Of a DNA stretch of 64,000 bases, positions 55,303 through 64,000 are shown piece after piece. Numbering within the stretch: the stretch's first letter is position 1; every line of letters begins with the position of its first letter. Location of the stretch: NCBI GenBank assembly GCA_001465025.1, contig LNDO01000088.1:1-64000 (forward strand), in the 5' to 3' direction. Both the position numbers and the translations under genes were made by a program. The stretch is from Pseudomonas sp. Ga0074129 (GTDB lineage Bacteria; Pseudomonadota; Gammaproteobacteria; Pseudomonadales; Pseudomonadaceae). The notes beneath the pieces are model-generated. The model ran no database searches, was not told the origin of the DNA, and saw only the letters and a list, made by a program, of their open reading frames with translations.

Positions 55303-58191
55303 ATGAGCCGCACTCAAGAAATTCGACCCGACATTGACGATGGCATCGACCGCAAGGTGTTGGCGCAGCTGCGTGCGCGCTTCCTCACCCTCAACCAAAG
55401 CCGGTTGGCGCGAGCCATGCAGGCGCTGTCGACACGCCAGCAGATGGTGCTCACGCTGCTGCCGCTGCTGTTTCACGTTAATCATCCGCTGCTGCCCGGT
55501 TATGTCTCCGGGCTCACGCCGGCGGGCCTTAGCGGCTTTGAGCCGGACGATAACCTGCTCGCCGAAGCGCAGCGCCTGACCCGCTCCTTTGCCTATAAAC
55601 CACAACGCAGCACCCAGGCGCAGCCGATTCACGGCCTGTTTCTGATGGGCAGCCTGGGCACGATCGCTCAGGCCGAGCAGAGCGACATGGACTTCTGGGT
55701 CTGCCATGCCAGTGATCTCAGCCCCCAACAATTGCACGAGCTGAGTAAGAAATGCGCACTGCTGGAAACCTGGGCGGCGACACTGGGCGCGGAAGCACAC
55801 TTCTTTCTGGTCGACCCGGCGCGCTTCACTCAGGGTGACCGCGACGCTCAACTGACCTCCGACGACTGCGGTACCACCCAGCATTACCTGCTACTCGATG
55901 AGTTCTACCGCACTGCCATCTGGCTCGGCGGACGCACGCCGCTGTGGTGGCTGGTGCCGGTCTATGAAGAAACGCGCTACGCCCACTACACCCGCACACT
56001 GCTGGAGAAGCGCTTTATCCGCGCAGAGGATGTGCTCGACCTCGGCCATCTGGCGCGCATCCCACCTGCCGAGTTTATTGGTGCGGGGATGTGGCAATTG
56101 TTCAAGGGCATCGAGTCGCCCTACAAATCGGTGCTCAAGCTGCTGCTCACCGAGGTGTATGCCAGTGAGCATCCCAAGGTCGAATGCCTGTCGCTGCGCT
56201 TCAAACAGGCGGTGTTTGCCAATCGCGTGGATGTCGATGAACTGGACCCTTACATCGTGGTGTACCGCCGCCTGGAGGAGTACCTCAAGGCACGCGGCGA
56301 GCACGAGCGCCTGGAGCTGATCCGCCGCTGCCTGTACCTAAAAGTCGATAAAAAACTCAGCCGCCCACCGCGCAACCGGCGCAAAAGCTGGCAGCGCCTG
56401 CTGCTGGAGCGCCTGACCCAGGACTGGAACTGGGACAGTCGGCAACTGGCCATGCTCGACAGCCGTAGCCAATGGAAAGTCCGTCAGGTCAGCGCCGAAC
56501 GGCGCGTGCTGGTCAATGAGCTGACTTACAGCTACCGCTTCCTCTCCGAATTTTCCCGCAGCGAACACGCTGGCAGCTCGCTTAACAGCCGCGACCTGGG
56601 CATCCTCGGCCGCCGCCTGTATGCCGCCTTCGAACGCAAAGCCGGCAAGATTGAATTCATCAACCCCGGTATCGCCCCGGACCTCGCTGAAGACACCCTG
56701 ACACTGGCCCAGCAAAGCAACGCCGATGACCCCGAAGAAAGCGTCTGGGCGCTCTACAGCGGCAGTCTCAACGCGCAGGAGATCAGCGATTTTTCGCCAC
56801 TCAAACGCTCACGCGAACTCATCGAATTACTGGCCTGGTGTCAGCGCAACGGGGTGATCGACAGCAGTACGCGACTATCACTGCACCCAGGTTCCAGCGA
56901 CCTGAGTGAGTTTGAACTGTCCAATTTGCTCGAAAGCCTGCAGCAATTGCTGCCACTGCCGCTGCCGGCAATCGACGAAGAGGCACTGCTGAGCGCCAGC
57001 GTGCCGACTGACGTGATGTTGCTGATCAACGTGGGCGTCGACCCGCTCAAGCAGTTCAGCCAGATGAACCTGCACATGACCAGTGAGCGCACAGACGCTC
57101 TGGGCTATTCCGGGGTGCGCGAAAACCTGATTCTGACCCTCGATCAAGTCACCCTGAACAGCTGGAACGAGTTGCTGGTCACCCGCTATGACGGCCCGCA
57201 AGCCCTGCTCGACTGCCTGCGCGACTTTCTCAATAACCTGCCGACTAATGGCCGCCTGCCAAACCTGCGCGTACGCTGCTTCTGCCGTAATCGCGCCACG
57301 GCGATTGCCGAACGGGTTGAAGAGCTGTTCCGCGAAACCCTCGCCAGCTTCAGCGGCACGCAAACCAACCGTTACCTGCTGCAAATCCGCCAGCACTATC
57401 ACGTACTGGAACTGAAGCCGGGCCAGGTCAGCCACACCGGCCTGCACAACTTGCCCGCGCTGGTTGATTACCTTGGCGAGGAACTGCCCGGTTACAGCGA
57501 CCTGCACGTCGATCGCAGTGCACTGGAGGGCGATGACCTGGCGCTGATCCTGCCGGTGGGCCAGCCGCACTGCATTCAAGTGTTCTACCGGCTCAACGAA
57601 GGCAACGCGTTGGCAGAAGTCAGCGTGCTGGATGAGCACAATGCACTGTGGCGTCAGCACATACCGTTTCGCGATGAACAAAGCCTGCTGACACCGCTGC
57701 ACCGCTTTCTGCAATCACTGCTGTACCGACGCAATACCCTGCTGCCCTTGGACAACCTGCCCGACCACCAGCCGCTGGATGTGCTGTATTACCAGATCCT
57801 GCCGGATGCGCCTTTGCGCGCGCAGCGCCTGGAACGCCGTGCCGCGCCGCAGTCGGCCATCAGCCATCCGTTTTACGACGTGCAGGCCATTGTCGAACAG
57901 GCCGATGGTCACAATGGCTGGTCACCTGGCATGCCGAGCCTACAACGCACCCATGTCACCCTGTACTGCAACCACCGTGAGTTTTCCGAACTGGAATACG
58001 CCGGCGACCTGTACGCCGCCGTAGCCCAACACATCCTCGCGCAACGCCGCGAAGGCGCACGCTACCCCTGCTACATCACCGACCTTGACCTGTCGGCCGT
58101 ACTCGGTGAGGGGCATATGCAAAGCGTGCACTACCTGCGCTACAAGAGCCGCCTGGAAGCGGCACTCAATCAGGCGCTGCAGAAGGCCTGA
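55303..58191 (+). CDS. cyaA: Class I adenylate cyclase
   Basis: CyaA makes cAMP, which in P. aeruginosa activates Vfr. The 962-residue protein is a full-length class I cyclase: N-terminal catalytic region with HGLFLMGSLGTIAQAEQSDMDFWVC (nucleotidyltransferase-type GS...DxD) and RTPLWWLVPVYEE, followed by the long regulatory region with many conserved patches (GYSGVRENLILTLDQVTLNSW, QLHRFLQSLLYRR-type end). It is convergent with rnk. Confidence 0.95.
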   Translation: MSRTQEIRPDIDDGIDRKVLAQLRARFLTLNQSRLARAMQALSTRQQMVLTLLPLLFHVNHPLLPGYVSGLTPAGLSGFEPDDNLLAEAQRLTRSFAYKPQRSTQAQPIHGLFLMGSLGTIAQAEQSDMDFWVCHASDLSPQQLHELSKKCALLETWAATLGAEAHFFLVDPARFTQGDRDAQLTSDDCGTTQHYLLLDEFYRTAIWLGGRTPLWWLVPVYEETRYAHYTRTLLEKRFIRAEDVLDLGHLARIPPAEFIGAGMWQLFKGIESPYKSVLKLLLTEVYASEHPKVECLSLRFKQAVFANRVDVDELDPYIVVYRRLEEYLKARGEHERLELIRRCLYLKVDKKLSRPPRNRRKSWQRLLLERLTQDWNWDSRQLAMLDSRSQWKVRQVSAERRVLVNELTYSYRFLSEFSRSEHAGSSLNSRDLGILGRRLYAAFERKAGKIEFINPGIAPDLAEDTLTLAQQSNADDPEESVWALYSGSLNAQEISDFSPLKRSRELIELLAWCQRNGVIDSSTRLSLHPGSSDLSEFELSNLLESLQQLLPLPLPAIDEEALLSASVPTDVMLLINVGVDPLKQFSQMNLHMTSERTDALGYSGVRENLILTLDQVTLNSWNELLVTRYDGPQALLDCLRDFLNNLPTNGRLPNLRVRCFCRNRATAIAERVEELFRETLASFSGTQTNRYLLQIRQHYHVLELKPGQVSHTGLHNLPALVDYLGEELPGYSDLHVDRSALEGDDLALILPVGQPHCIQVFYRLNEGNALAEVSVLDEHNALWRQHIPFRDEQSLLTPLHRFLQSLLYRRNTLLPLDNLPDHQPLDVLYYQILPDAPLRAQRLERRAAPQSAISHPFYDVQAIVEQADGHNGWSPGMPSLQRTHVTLYCNHREFSELEYAGDLYAAVAQHILAQRREGARYPCYITDLDLSAVLGEGHMQSVHYLRYKSRLEAALNQALQKA

Positions 58192-58199
58192 GCAAGGGT

Positions 58200-58610
58200 T
58201 TAGGAGCGGCTGTACTCACCCGCCGCTTCCGGCTGGTACTCGACGGCCAGCAAGGTGAGCTTGAGTACTTTGCCGTTGGGCGCGGTCCAGTCGATGTGTT
58301 GGCCCACCGACAGGCCGAGCAGGGCGCTGCCGACCGGGGCGAGGATGCTCACGGTGCCTTCGTTGCCGGCGTCCTGCGGGTAAACCAGGGTCAGGTGATA
58401 GTCCTTGCCACTGCTCTCCTCACGGCAATGCACGCGCGAGTTCATGGTCACCACACCGGCGGGCACCTCGTCATGCCCCACCACGTCGGCGCGGTCCAAT
58501 TCGGCCTGCAAGGCTTGGGCACCCGGGCCAAATTCCTCCAGGCTGTCGAGCAGGTTTTCCAGGCGCTGCAAATCAAGGCGGGTAATGGTGAGTGACGGTG
58601 CGCTGGTCAT
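58200..58610 (-). CDS. rnk: Regulator of nucleoside diphosphate kinase
   Basis: The 136-residue protein has an N-terminal coiled coil (ITRLDLQRLENLLDSL) and a C-terminal GreA/GreB-type domain with VGHDEVPAGVVTMNSRVH, LTLVYPQDAG and SILAPVGSALLGLSVGQHIDW. Rnk binds RNA polymerase and influences Ndk and alginate in pseudomonads. It sits between cyaA and cyaY, as in P. aeruginosa. Confidence 0.95.
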   Translation of the reverse strand: MTSAPSLTITRLDLQRLENLLDSLEEFGPGAQALQAELDRADVVGHDEVPAGVVTMNSRVHCREESSGKDYHLTLVYPQDAGNEGTVSILAPVGSALLGLSVGQHIDWTAPNGKVLKLTLLAVEYQPEAAGEYSRS

Positions 58611-58641
58611 GGTGCGGATTTATCCCCTTTAACGGCTGCTG

Positions 58642-58678
58642 AAAAAAGCAAAACCCCATCACGAGGATGGGGTTTGCA
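58642..58678 (-). terminator. Rho-independent terminator of the cyaY-DUF1289 unit
   Basis: Stem GCAAAACCCCATC / GATGGGGTTTGC (one bulge) with a 5-nt loop; on the minus strand it is followed by six T. It lies 51 bp beyond the DUF1289 stop and just upstream of rnk. Confidence 0.88.
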
Positions 58679-58728
58679 AGTCGATGCCTGACCGTACCAC
58701 AGCCACTCAAATAAACAAGACTACCCGG

Positions 58729-58905
58729 TCAAGGCCGCCCCACACGCTGTTGCAGACGGGCTTGGGCAGCCACGCAAATGGCCTGCTGGCGCGGCGCGTC
58801 GGCTTTTGCCCAGTCGAGAATATCCTGCAAGGTACGCCCGCAGCCCAGACAGATATCCTGATCATCCAGACAACACTGGCGGCGGCAGGGCGAGGCGACC
58901 GGCAC
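58729..58905 (-). CDS. DUF1289 Cys-rich small protein
   Basis: The product has the DUF1289 signature SPCRRQCCLDDQDICLGC, with cysteines likely to bind metal, followed by GRTLQDILDWAKADA. About 58 residues follow from a GTG at 58905. A TTG at 58929 would add eight residues and overlap cyaY by 14 bp. No ATG is suitably placed, so the start is uncertain. Directly downstream of cyaY on the same strand, hence likely co-transcribed. A link to iron-sulphur or iron handling is suggested only by position. Confidence 0.75.
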   Translation of the reverse strand: MPVASPCRRQCCLDDQDICLGCGRTLQDILDWAKADAPRQQAICVAAQARLQQRVGRP

Positions 58906-58915
58906 ACCTGTGGCG

Positions 58916-59248
58916 TCAGAGCTCTTCAAACTCAAGGTCGGCACCTGATTGTTCAAGAGTGATGCGCGCCAGCATTTCGCCGAGCTGTTCGTCACTGCTG
59001 TCACACATCCAACGCTCGCTGGCCTGATCGTAGTCAAAATGAAAGCCACCCGAGCGCGCCGCCAGCCACAACTGGCGCAGCGGTTCCTGACGGCTAAAGA
59101 TCAGCTGAGTGCCGTTCTCAAAACGAACGGTCAGCACACCCGCGGAGTTTTCCAGGTCCAGGTCCAGATCGCTGTCATCGAAAATGTCCTCCACCGCCTG
59201 CTGGGTGGCATCGACCAGATCGTGAAAGCGGGCTTCGGTCAAACTCAT
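58916..59248 (-). CDS. cyaY: Frataxin homologue CyaY
   Basis: CyaY binds iron and regulates Fe-S cluster assembly on IscS. The 110-residue protein has the acidic first helix (SLTEARFHDLVDATQQAVEDIFDDSD) and the central beta sheet with TQLIFSRQEPLRQLWLAARSGGFHFDY, diagnostic of frataxin. Divergent end to the AraC regulator upstream. DUF1289 follows it. Confidence 0.96.
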   Translation of the reverse strand: MSLTEARFHDLVDATQQAVEDIFDDSDLDLDLENSAGVLTVRFENGTQLIFSRQEPLRQLWLAARSGGFHFDYDQASERWMCDSSDEQLGEMLARITLEQSGADLEFEEL

Positions 59249-59345
59249 TACGACTTACCTCAAAAAAATCAGCGACTGCGAAAGTCATGGAAACTGGCGC
59301 ATATGAAAACGTGACGAACAAAGGTTAGGCAAGGTGCCGTCACTT

Positions 59346-60383
59346 TCAGGGCATCAGGTGGCGGCGATAGTCACCAGGGCTTTGCCCCGTCCAGCGGCGA
59401 AACGCACGGGCCAGCGAAGCCGGTTCGCTGAACCCCACCAGAAAGGCGATTTCCGCCAATTCCAGCGCTGGGTCACGCAGGTAGTGCAAGACCAGTTGCT
59501 GACGGGTTTCATCCACCAGTTGGTTAAAGGATAACCCGGCTTCGCGCAAACGGCGCTGCAGGGTACGCGGACTGAGTGCCAAGCGCGCGGCAATCTGCTG
59601 CAGATCGGGACCAGCTTCGGGCAACTGGCGCGACAGTTCCAGACGTGCACGCTCCAGCACCTGCTGCCCTGAACGCATCTCACCCAACTGGCGCTCAGCG
59701 TAGGCATCGAGCATCAGCCGCACTTGCGCATCGGCCTGCCCGAGCGGGGTGGCCAGCAGGCGTTTAGGGAACACCAGGGCATTATCAGCCTGCCCAAACA
59801 GCACCGGGCAGCGGAAAATGCGCGCATGCTCCGAGGCATCCGCCGGGGCGGCGTGTTGAAAGCGCACTTCGCTGGGCGGCAGGTTCAACCCGCTGATCCA
59901 ATGGCCAAAGGTCACCCAAGCGGCCAGGGTTTCCTCGCATAACTGCCGCTGTTGCTGCGCCACCAGGGGTCGACAACTGTGCGCCACCAGCGGTTCGTGG
60001 CCTTCGCGCGGCGGCTCGTCAGCCAGATCAATGTGCAACAGGTTGCCGACTAGCGCGGCATAACGCGCCTGCCGGTGCAGAGCGTCGGACAGGGTCGCGC
60101 AACTCATGATCAAGTAACCCAGCACGCCGTAATAGCCCGGCCGTACCGCCTCGCCCAAGTGCAGGCCGAGGTGCTCATCGCCGGTCAACTGCACGCCAAG
60201 CGCGAGCAGATCCAAGTAGACGTTGGCGGCAATCCGCTGATCGCGCTGGCTGAGAATCTGCGGCGTCAGGTGTACGCGAGCCAGCAGCGTGCTGCTGTCG
60301 AAGCCCTGACGCTCCAGGTAATCGAGCAGCCCTTGCAGGTAGGCGACTGAAACCGAACTGCTCAGGCTGGCAGGGGGCTCCAT
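59346..60383 (-). CDS. AraC-family transcriptional regulator (OruR/VqsM-like)
   Basis: A 345-residue regulator with an N-terminal Arabinose_bd-type domain of the OruR/VqsM class (GVQLTGDEHLGLHLGE, GYYGVLGYLIMSCATLSDAL) and a C-terminal double helix-turn-helix AraC domain (about 250-340; QQIAARLALSPRTLQRRL, LAEIAFLVGFSEPASLARAFRRWTG). The ligand and targets are unknown. It stands between cyaY and lppL-lysA, where P. aeruginosa, as I recall, has no regulator. Divergent from lppL. Confidence 0.9.
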   Translation of the reverse strand: MEPPASLSSSVSVAYLQGLLDYLERQGFDSSTLLARVHLTPQILSQRDQRIAANVYLDLLALGVQLTGDEHLGLHLGEAVRPGYYGVLGYLIMSCATLSDALHRQARYAALVGNLLHIDLADEPPREGHEPLVAHSCRPLVAQQQRQLCEETLAAWVTFGHWISGLNLPPSEVRFQHAAPADASEHARIFRCPVLFGQADNALVFPKRLLATPLGQADAQVRLMLDAYAERQLGEMRSGQQVLERARLELSRQLPEAGPDLQQIAARLALSPRTLQRRLREAGLSFNQLVDETRQQLVLHYLRDPALELAEIAFLVGFSEPASLARAFRRWTGQSPGDYRRHLMP

Positions 60384-60530
60384 CCAGGCTCCTTAACGCG
60401 ACGAGTGACGACAAAGGCAGCCCAGAAGATACAGGCAAAGCCCCGTCAGACGGGAACCCCGGCGCATAGGCAAGGCGTCGGGTGGTCGGTATACTCCGAC
60501 GCAATTATGCTTTTTTACAAGGATTTCACC

Positions 60531-60656
60531 ATGAAGCGGTTGTTTGCTGCCTTTATCGCGATTGTTGCCGTCAGCACCCTGCTCGCGGGCTGCGGCCAGA
60601 AAGGCCCGTTGTACCTGCCGGAAGAAAGCCAGCCAGCGCCTGCGCAAACCGAATAA
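60531..60656 (+). CDS. lppL: Small lipoprotein LppL
   Basis: A 41-residue lipoprotein precursor: basic start, hydrophobic segment, lipobox LLAGCGQKGPLYLP with the GQKGPLYLP motif found in YifL-type lipoproteins upstream of lysine genes. Mature part about 22 residues. It is 9 bp before lysA. A -10-like TATACT (about 60489) lies 40 bp upstream. The ATG has AAGGA at good spacing. Confidence 0.93.
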   Translation: MKRLFAAFIAIVAVSTLLAGCGQKGPLYLPEESQPAPAQTE

Positions 60657-60665
60657 GGACAACCC

Positions 60666-61913
60666 ATGAACGCCTTCAACTACCGCGACGGCCAGCTCTT
60701 CGCGGAAGGCGTGGCCTTGTCCGCCATCGCCCAACGCTTCGGTACGCCGACCTACGTCTACTCGCGCGCGCACATCGAGGCGCAGTACCGCGCTTATGCC
60801 GATGCCCTGCAGGGCATGCCGCACTTGGTATGTTTTGCAGTTAAAGCCAACTCCAACATTGGTGTGCTGAACGTGCTGGCACGTTTGGGCGCGGGCTTCG
60901 ACATCGTTTCCCGTGGCGAGCTGGAGCGCGTATTGGCCGCCGGTGGCGAGCCGAGCAAAATCGTTTTCTCTGGTGTCGGCAAGAGCCGCGACGACATGCG
61001 CCGCGCACTGGAAGTCGGCGTGCACTGCTTCAACGTCGAATCCACCGACGAGCTGGAGCGCCTGCAACTTGTGGCGGCCGAGCTGGGCAAGACGGCGGCG
61101 ATCTCGCTGCGGGTAAACCCGGATGTCGACGCTGGCACCCACCCGTATATTTCCACGGGCCTGAAAGAGAACAAGTTCGGCATCGATATCGAACACGCCC
61201 CGGCTGTTTATGCCCGCGCCGCCGCGCTGCCGAACCTGCAGGTCGTCGGTGTCGATTGCCACATCGGCTCGCAGCTGACCACGTTGCCGCCGTTTCTTGA
61301 TGCCCTCGACCGTTTGCTCGCGCTGATCGATCAGCTCGCCGCCGACGGCATCCGCATCAAGCACCTGGATCTGGGTGGCGGTCTCGGCGTGCAGTACCGC
61401 GACGAGCAGCCGCCACTGGCTGGCGACTACATCAAGGCTGTGCGTGAGCGCATTGCTTGCCGCGATCTGGCGCTGGTGTTCGAGCCGGGCCGCTCCATCG
61501 TCGCCAATGCTGGCGTGCTGCTGACGCAGGTGGAATACCTCAAGCATACCGAACACAAAGACTTCGCCATCGTCGATGCCGCAATGAATGACCTGATCCG
61601 CCCGGCGCTTTACCAAGCCTGGATGGACGTGGTGCCCGTGCAACCACGTGACGGTGCCACGCGTAACTACGACATCGTCGGCCCGATCTGCGAAACCGGC
61701 GACTTTCTCGCCAAAGATCGCGAACTGGCGCTGGCCGAGGGCGATCTGCTGGCCGTGCGTTCTGCCGGCGCTTACGGCTTTGTCATGAGTTCCAACTACA
61801 ACACCCGTGGCCGCGCTGCCGAGGTGATGGTGGATGGCGAGCAAGCCGTGGAAGTACGCCGCCGCGAGACGCTGCATGAACTCTTTGCGGGCGAAAGCCG
61901 CCTGCCGGAGTAG
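60666..61913 (+). CDS. lysA: Diaminopimelate decarboxylase
   Basis: LysA makes lysine from meso-diaminopimelate. The 415-residue PLP enzyme has [13 protein letters not shown] (PLP lysine), [46 protein letters not shown], and [13 protein letters not shown] with the catalytic cysteine. It sits between lppL and dapF, forming the lysine/peptidoglycan unit. AAGGA precedes the ATG. Confidence 0.97.
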   Translation: MNAFNYRDGQLFAEGVALSAIAQRFGTPTYVYSRAHIEAQYRAYADALQGMPHLVCFAVKANSNIGVLNVLARLGAGFDIVSRGELERVLAAGGEPSKIVFSGVGKSRDDMRRALEVGVHCFNVESTDELERLQLVAAELGKTAAISLRVNPDVDAGTHPYISTGLKENKFGIDIEHAPAVYARAAALPNLQVVGVDCHIGSQLTTLPPFLDALDRLLALIDQLAADGIRIKHLDLGGGLGVQYRDEQPPLAGDYIKAVRERIACRDLALVFEPGRSIVANAGVLLTQVEYLKHTEHKDFAIVDAAMNDLIRPALYQAWMDVVPVQPRDGATRNYDIVGPICETGDFLAKDRELALAEGDLLAVRSAGAYGFVMSSNYNTRGRAAEVMVDGEQAVEVRRRETLHELFAGESRLPE

Positions 61914-61918
61914 TGGCG

Positions 61919-62749
61919 ATGTTATTGCGATTTACCAAAATGCACGGCTTGGGCAATGACTTTATGGTCCTCGACCTGGTCAGCCAGCACGCGCATATCC
62001 AGCCGAAGAACGCCAAGCAGTGGGGCGATCGCCACACCGGCGTGGGTTTCGATCAACTCTTGATTGTCGAACCGCCGAGCAACCCCGACGTGGATTTCCG
62101 CTACCGCATCTTCAATGCCGATGGCGGCGAAGTGGAGCAGTGCGGCAACGGAGCGCGCTGTTTTGCCCGCTTCGTGCTGGACAAGCGCCTGACCGTAAAG
62201 AAGCAAATACGCGTCGAGACCAAGGGCGGCATCATCGAACTGGATGTACGCAACGACGGCCAGATCAGCGTCAACATGGGCCCACCGCGCCTAGTGCCAG
62301 CCGATATCCCCTTCCAGGCCGAACAGCAGGCGCTTAGCTACACAGTGGCCGTTGACGGTCAAACCGTGGAACTGGCTGCCGTGTCGATGGGCAACCCACA
62401 TGCCGTGCTGCGCGTGGACAATGTCGACAGCGCGCCGGTGCATACCCTCGGCCCTAAACTCGAACACCATCCGCGCTTTCCGCAGCGGGTGAATGTTGGC
62501 TTTCTGCAAGTGGTTGACCGCCAACGCGCCAAACTGCGGGTTTGGGAGCGCGGTGCCGGGGAAACCCAGGCCTGCGGCACCGGTGCCTGCGCGGCGGCCG
62601 TGGCGGCGATCAGCCAAGGCTGGATGGACTCACCCGTGCAACTCGAACTGCCCGGCGGCAAACTGAGCATCGAGTGGGCAGGCCCCGGTCAGCCCGTTAT
62701 GATGACCGGCCCCGCCGTACGCGTGTACGAAGGACAGGTTCGTTTATGA
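61919..62749 (+). CDS. dapF: Diaminopimelate epimerase
   Basis: DapF interconverts LL- and meso-diaminopimelate. The 276-residue protein carries both active-site cysteines, in [17 protein letters not shown] and [16 protein letters not shown], plus [15 protein letters not shown] at the start. ATG 61919 is used; a GTG two codons earlier, overlapping the lysA stop, is possible. It ends 13 bp before the DUF484 gene. Confidence 0.97.
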   Translation: MLLRFTKMHGLGNDFMVLDLVSQHAHIQPKNAKQWGDRHTGVGFDQLLIVEPPSNPDVDFRYRIFNADGGEVEQCGNGARCFARFVLDKRLTVKKQIRVETKGGIIELDVRNDGQISVNMGPPRLVPADIPFQAEQQALSYTVAVDGQTVELAAVSMGNPHAVLRVDNVDSAPVHTLGPKLEHHPRFPQRVNVGFLQVVDRQRAKLRVWERGAGETQACGTGACAAAVAAISQGWMDSPVQLELPGGKLSIEWAGPGQPVMMTGPAVRVYEGQVRL

Positions 62750-62762
62750 CCGAGCAGCGTCT

Positions 62763-63461
62763 ATGACCGATAAGCAGGATTCACCCAAGCCATTGGATTC
62801 GGAAACAGTTGCCGCTTACCTGCGCCTGCACCCGGAATTCTTTATCGACCATGACGAGCTGATTCCCGAGCTGCGTATCCCGCATAAGCGCGGCGATACG
62901 GTGTCGCTGGTTGAGCGCCAAGTGAAACTGCTGCGCGAGCGTAACGTTGAGATGCGCCACCGCCTCGCCCAACTCATGGACGTCGCTCGCGACAACGATC
63001 GCCTATTCGACAAGACCCGCCGCCTGGTGCTCGATTTGCTCGATGCTGGCAGCCTGGAAGAAGTCGTCAGCTGCGTTGAAGACAGCCTGCGCCGCGAGTT
63101 TCAGGTGCCCTTTGTCAGCCTGATCCTGTTCAGCGACATCGCCCTGCCGGTGGGCCGTTCGGTCAGCAGCGCCGAAGCGCATCAAGCGATTGGTGGCCTG
63201 CTCAGCGGCGGTAAAACCGTCTGCGGCGTGCTGCGCGATCATGAATTGAACTTCCTGTTCGGCAGTGAAGCCGCCGCGCAAGTCGGCTCAGCGGCCGTGG
63301 TCAGCCTCAGCCACCAAGGCCTGCACGGTGTCCTGGCGATTGGCAGTGCCGATCCGCAGCATTATAAAAGCTCGCTGGGCACGCTGTTTCTCGGCTATAT
63401 CGCCGAAGTCTTGGCGCGCGTGCTGCCGGGCTTTGCCATGCCGTTGCGTTCGGTACGCTAG
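62763..63461 (+). CDS. DUF484 family protein
   Basis: The 232-residue protein matches DUF484, a GAF-like domain protein conserved between dapF and xerC in gammaproteobacteria. Features: VAAYLRLHPEFFIDHDELIPELRIPH at the N-terminus, SLVERQVKLLRERN (helical linker), and a GAF-like C-terminal part ending in FLGYIAEVLARVLP. Function unknown; a link to XerC-dependent processes is suggested only by position. Confidence 0.92.
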   Translation: MTDKQDSPKPLDSETVAAYLRLHPEFFIDHDELIPELRIPHKRGDTVSLVERQVKLLRERNVEMRHRLAQLMDVARDNDRLFDKTRRLVLDLLDAGSLEEVVSCVEDSLRREFQVPFVSLILFSDIALPVGRSVSSAEAHQAIGGLLSGGKTVCGVLRDHELNFLFGSEAAAQVGSAAVVSLSHQGLHGVLAIGSADPQHYKSSLGTLFLGYIAEVLARVLPGFAMPLRSVR

Positions 63462-63478
63462 AGGCTTTAGCAGGCGAC

Positions 63479-63564
63479 CCGTAGGATGGGTTACGGTGCA
63501 GGCAACCCGCGGCCAATACGACAGCGTCAGGCGCTTAACCTGCGCGGCTCGCCCCATCCTACGG
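63479..63564. repeat. Extragenic repeat with 11-bp inverted ends between DUF484 gene and xerC
   Basis: CGTAGGATGGG (63480-63490) and CCCATCCTACG (63553-63563) are perfect inverted repeats enclosing about 62 bp. GTAGGATGGG elements are recurrent extragenic repeats in pseudomonads, and the structure resembles a small MITE. Its right end provides ACGGAG just before the xerC start. Confidence 0.72.
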
Positions 63565-63574
63565 AGCTTGGTCC

Positions 63575-64000
63575 TTGAAGCTTGAAGCTGATTTAGCCGC
63601 CTACCTCGAACACTTGCGCAGTGAGCGACAGGTGTCCTCGCACACCCTCAGCGGCTACGGCCAGGATTTGGCCAAGCTGCGCGCCTTTTGTACCGAGGAA
63701 GGCCTGGCCAACTGGGCCGAGCTGGAAACGCCACGCCTGCGCCGCCTGATCGGCCGCCTGCACAAGCAAGGTAACTCCAGCCGCAGTCTGGCACGGCTGC
63801 TTTCGGCCACCCGTGGGCTGTACCGTTATCTGATGCGTGAAGGGCTCTGCGAGCGCGACCCAGCCAGCGGCCTGACGCCGCCCAAGGGCGAACGCCGCCT
63901 GCCGAAAACCCTAGATGCCGACCGCACCGCGCAGCTGCTCGACGGCGCGCTGGAAGACGATTTTATCGCCCGCCGTGATCAGGCCATGCTGGAGCTGTTC
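63575..64000 (+). CDS. xerC: Site-specific recombinase XerC (partial, cut by window end)
   Basis: XerC with XerD resolves chromosome dimers at dif. Only the first about 142 residues are here: the N-terminal SAM-like core-binding domain ([32 protein letters not shown]) and the start of the catalytic domain ([21 protein letters not shown]). The catalytic Arg, His and Tyr lie beyond 64000. A TTG at 63575 is taken as start because ACGGAG precedes it; no ATG is nearby, so the start is uncertain. Follows the DUF484 gene as expected. Confidence 0.9.
   Translation, partial: MKLEADLAAYLEHLRSERQVSSHTLSGYGQDLAKLRAFCTEEGLANWAELETPRLRRLIGRLHKQGNSSRSLARLLSATRGLYRYLMREGLCERDPASGLTPPKGERRLPKTLDADRTAQLLDGALEDDFIARRDQAMLELF

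Noticed and set aside
60393-61877. Minus-strand open frame of 494 codons
   Set aside because: It lies opposite lppL and lysA and has no recognisable protein features.

Overview
The window reads as chromosome of a Pseudomonas species that is not P. aeruginosa. Gene content and order follow the conserved Pseudomonas block that in PAO1 (as I remember it) runs from rml/dct through ubiH-pepP-zapA-6S RNA, ubiD-rho-trxA-ppx-ppk-hemB, algP-algQ-hemCDXY-algRZ-argH and cyaA-rnk-cyaY-lppL-lysA-dapF-xerC. Codon use looks GC-rich and uniform except at the left edge.

Left edge (1-4.4 kb): the end of an IS30-family transposase abuts a tyrosine integrase that has lost its catalytic C-terminus. After it comes the 3' half of a tRNA-Thr (anticodon TGT) gene, which looks like the attachment-site scar of a genomic island lying to the left. 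Next is a five-gene minus-strand set of small envelope and stress proteins (DUF4398 lipoprotein, OmpA-like lipoprotein, BON-domain protein, CsbD, small polar protein).

4.5-16.3 kb: the dTDP-L-rhamnose operon (rmlB-A-C-D), a chemoreceptor, and the C4-dicarboxylate locus dctB-dctD-dctP-dctQ-dctM. The chemoreceptor, dctB and dctD each carry one frame-disrupting lesion; in dctB it is an exact 10-bp tandem duplication. The transporter genes and the sigma-54 promoter in front of dctP look intact.

16.4-30 kb: ubiquinone hydroxylases with pepP and ygfB, ZapA and 6S RNA with the formyl-THF ligase, an EVE protein, a lone FliL paralogue, a quinone reductase, ubiD coupled to a 2Fe-2S flavin reductase, rho and trxA. 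30-45 kb: polyphosphate (ppx/ppk), hemB, a sterol-desaturase-like enzyme, small conserved enzymes, an ABC-F ATPase, and the histone-like AlgP.

45-64 kb: algQ, the heme operon hemC-hemD-hemX-hemY, the AlgZ/AlgR two-component pair, argH, class I adenylate cyclase, rnk, cyaY, an AraC-type regulator, lysine genes lppL-lysA-dapF, DUF484, and the start of xerC, which is cut by the window end. I saw no CRISPR array, intact prophage, defence system or secondary-metabolite cluster. The points most worth a second look are the decayed island edge, the stress cassette beside it, and the three lesions clustered in the dicarboxylate sensing genes.
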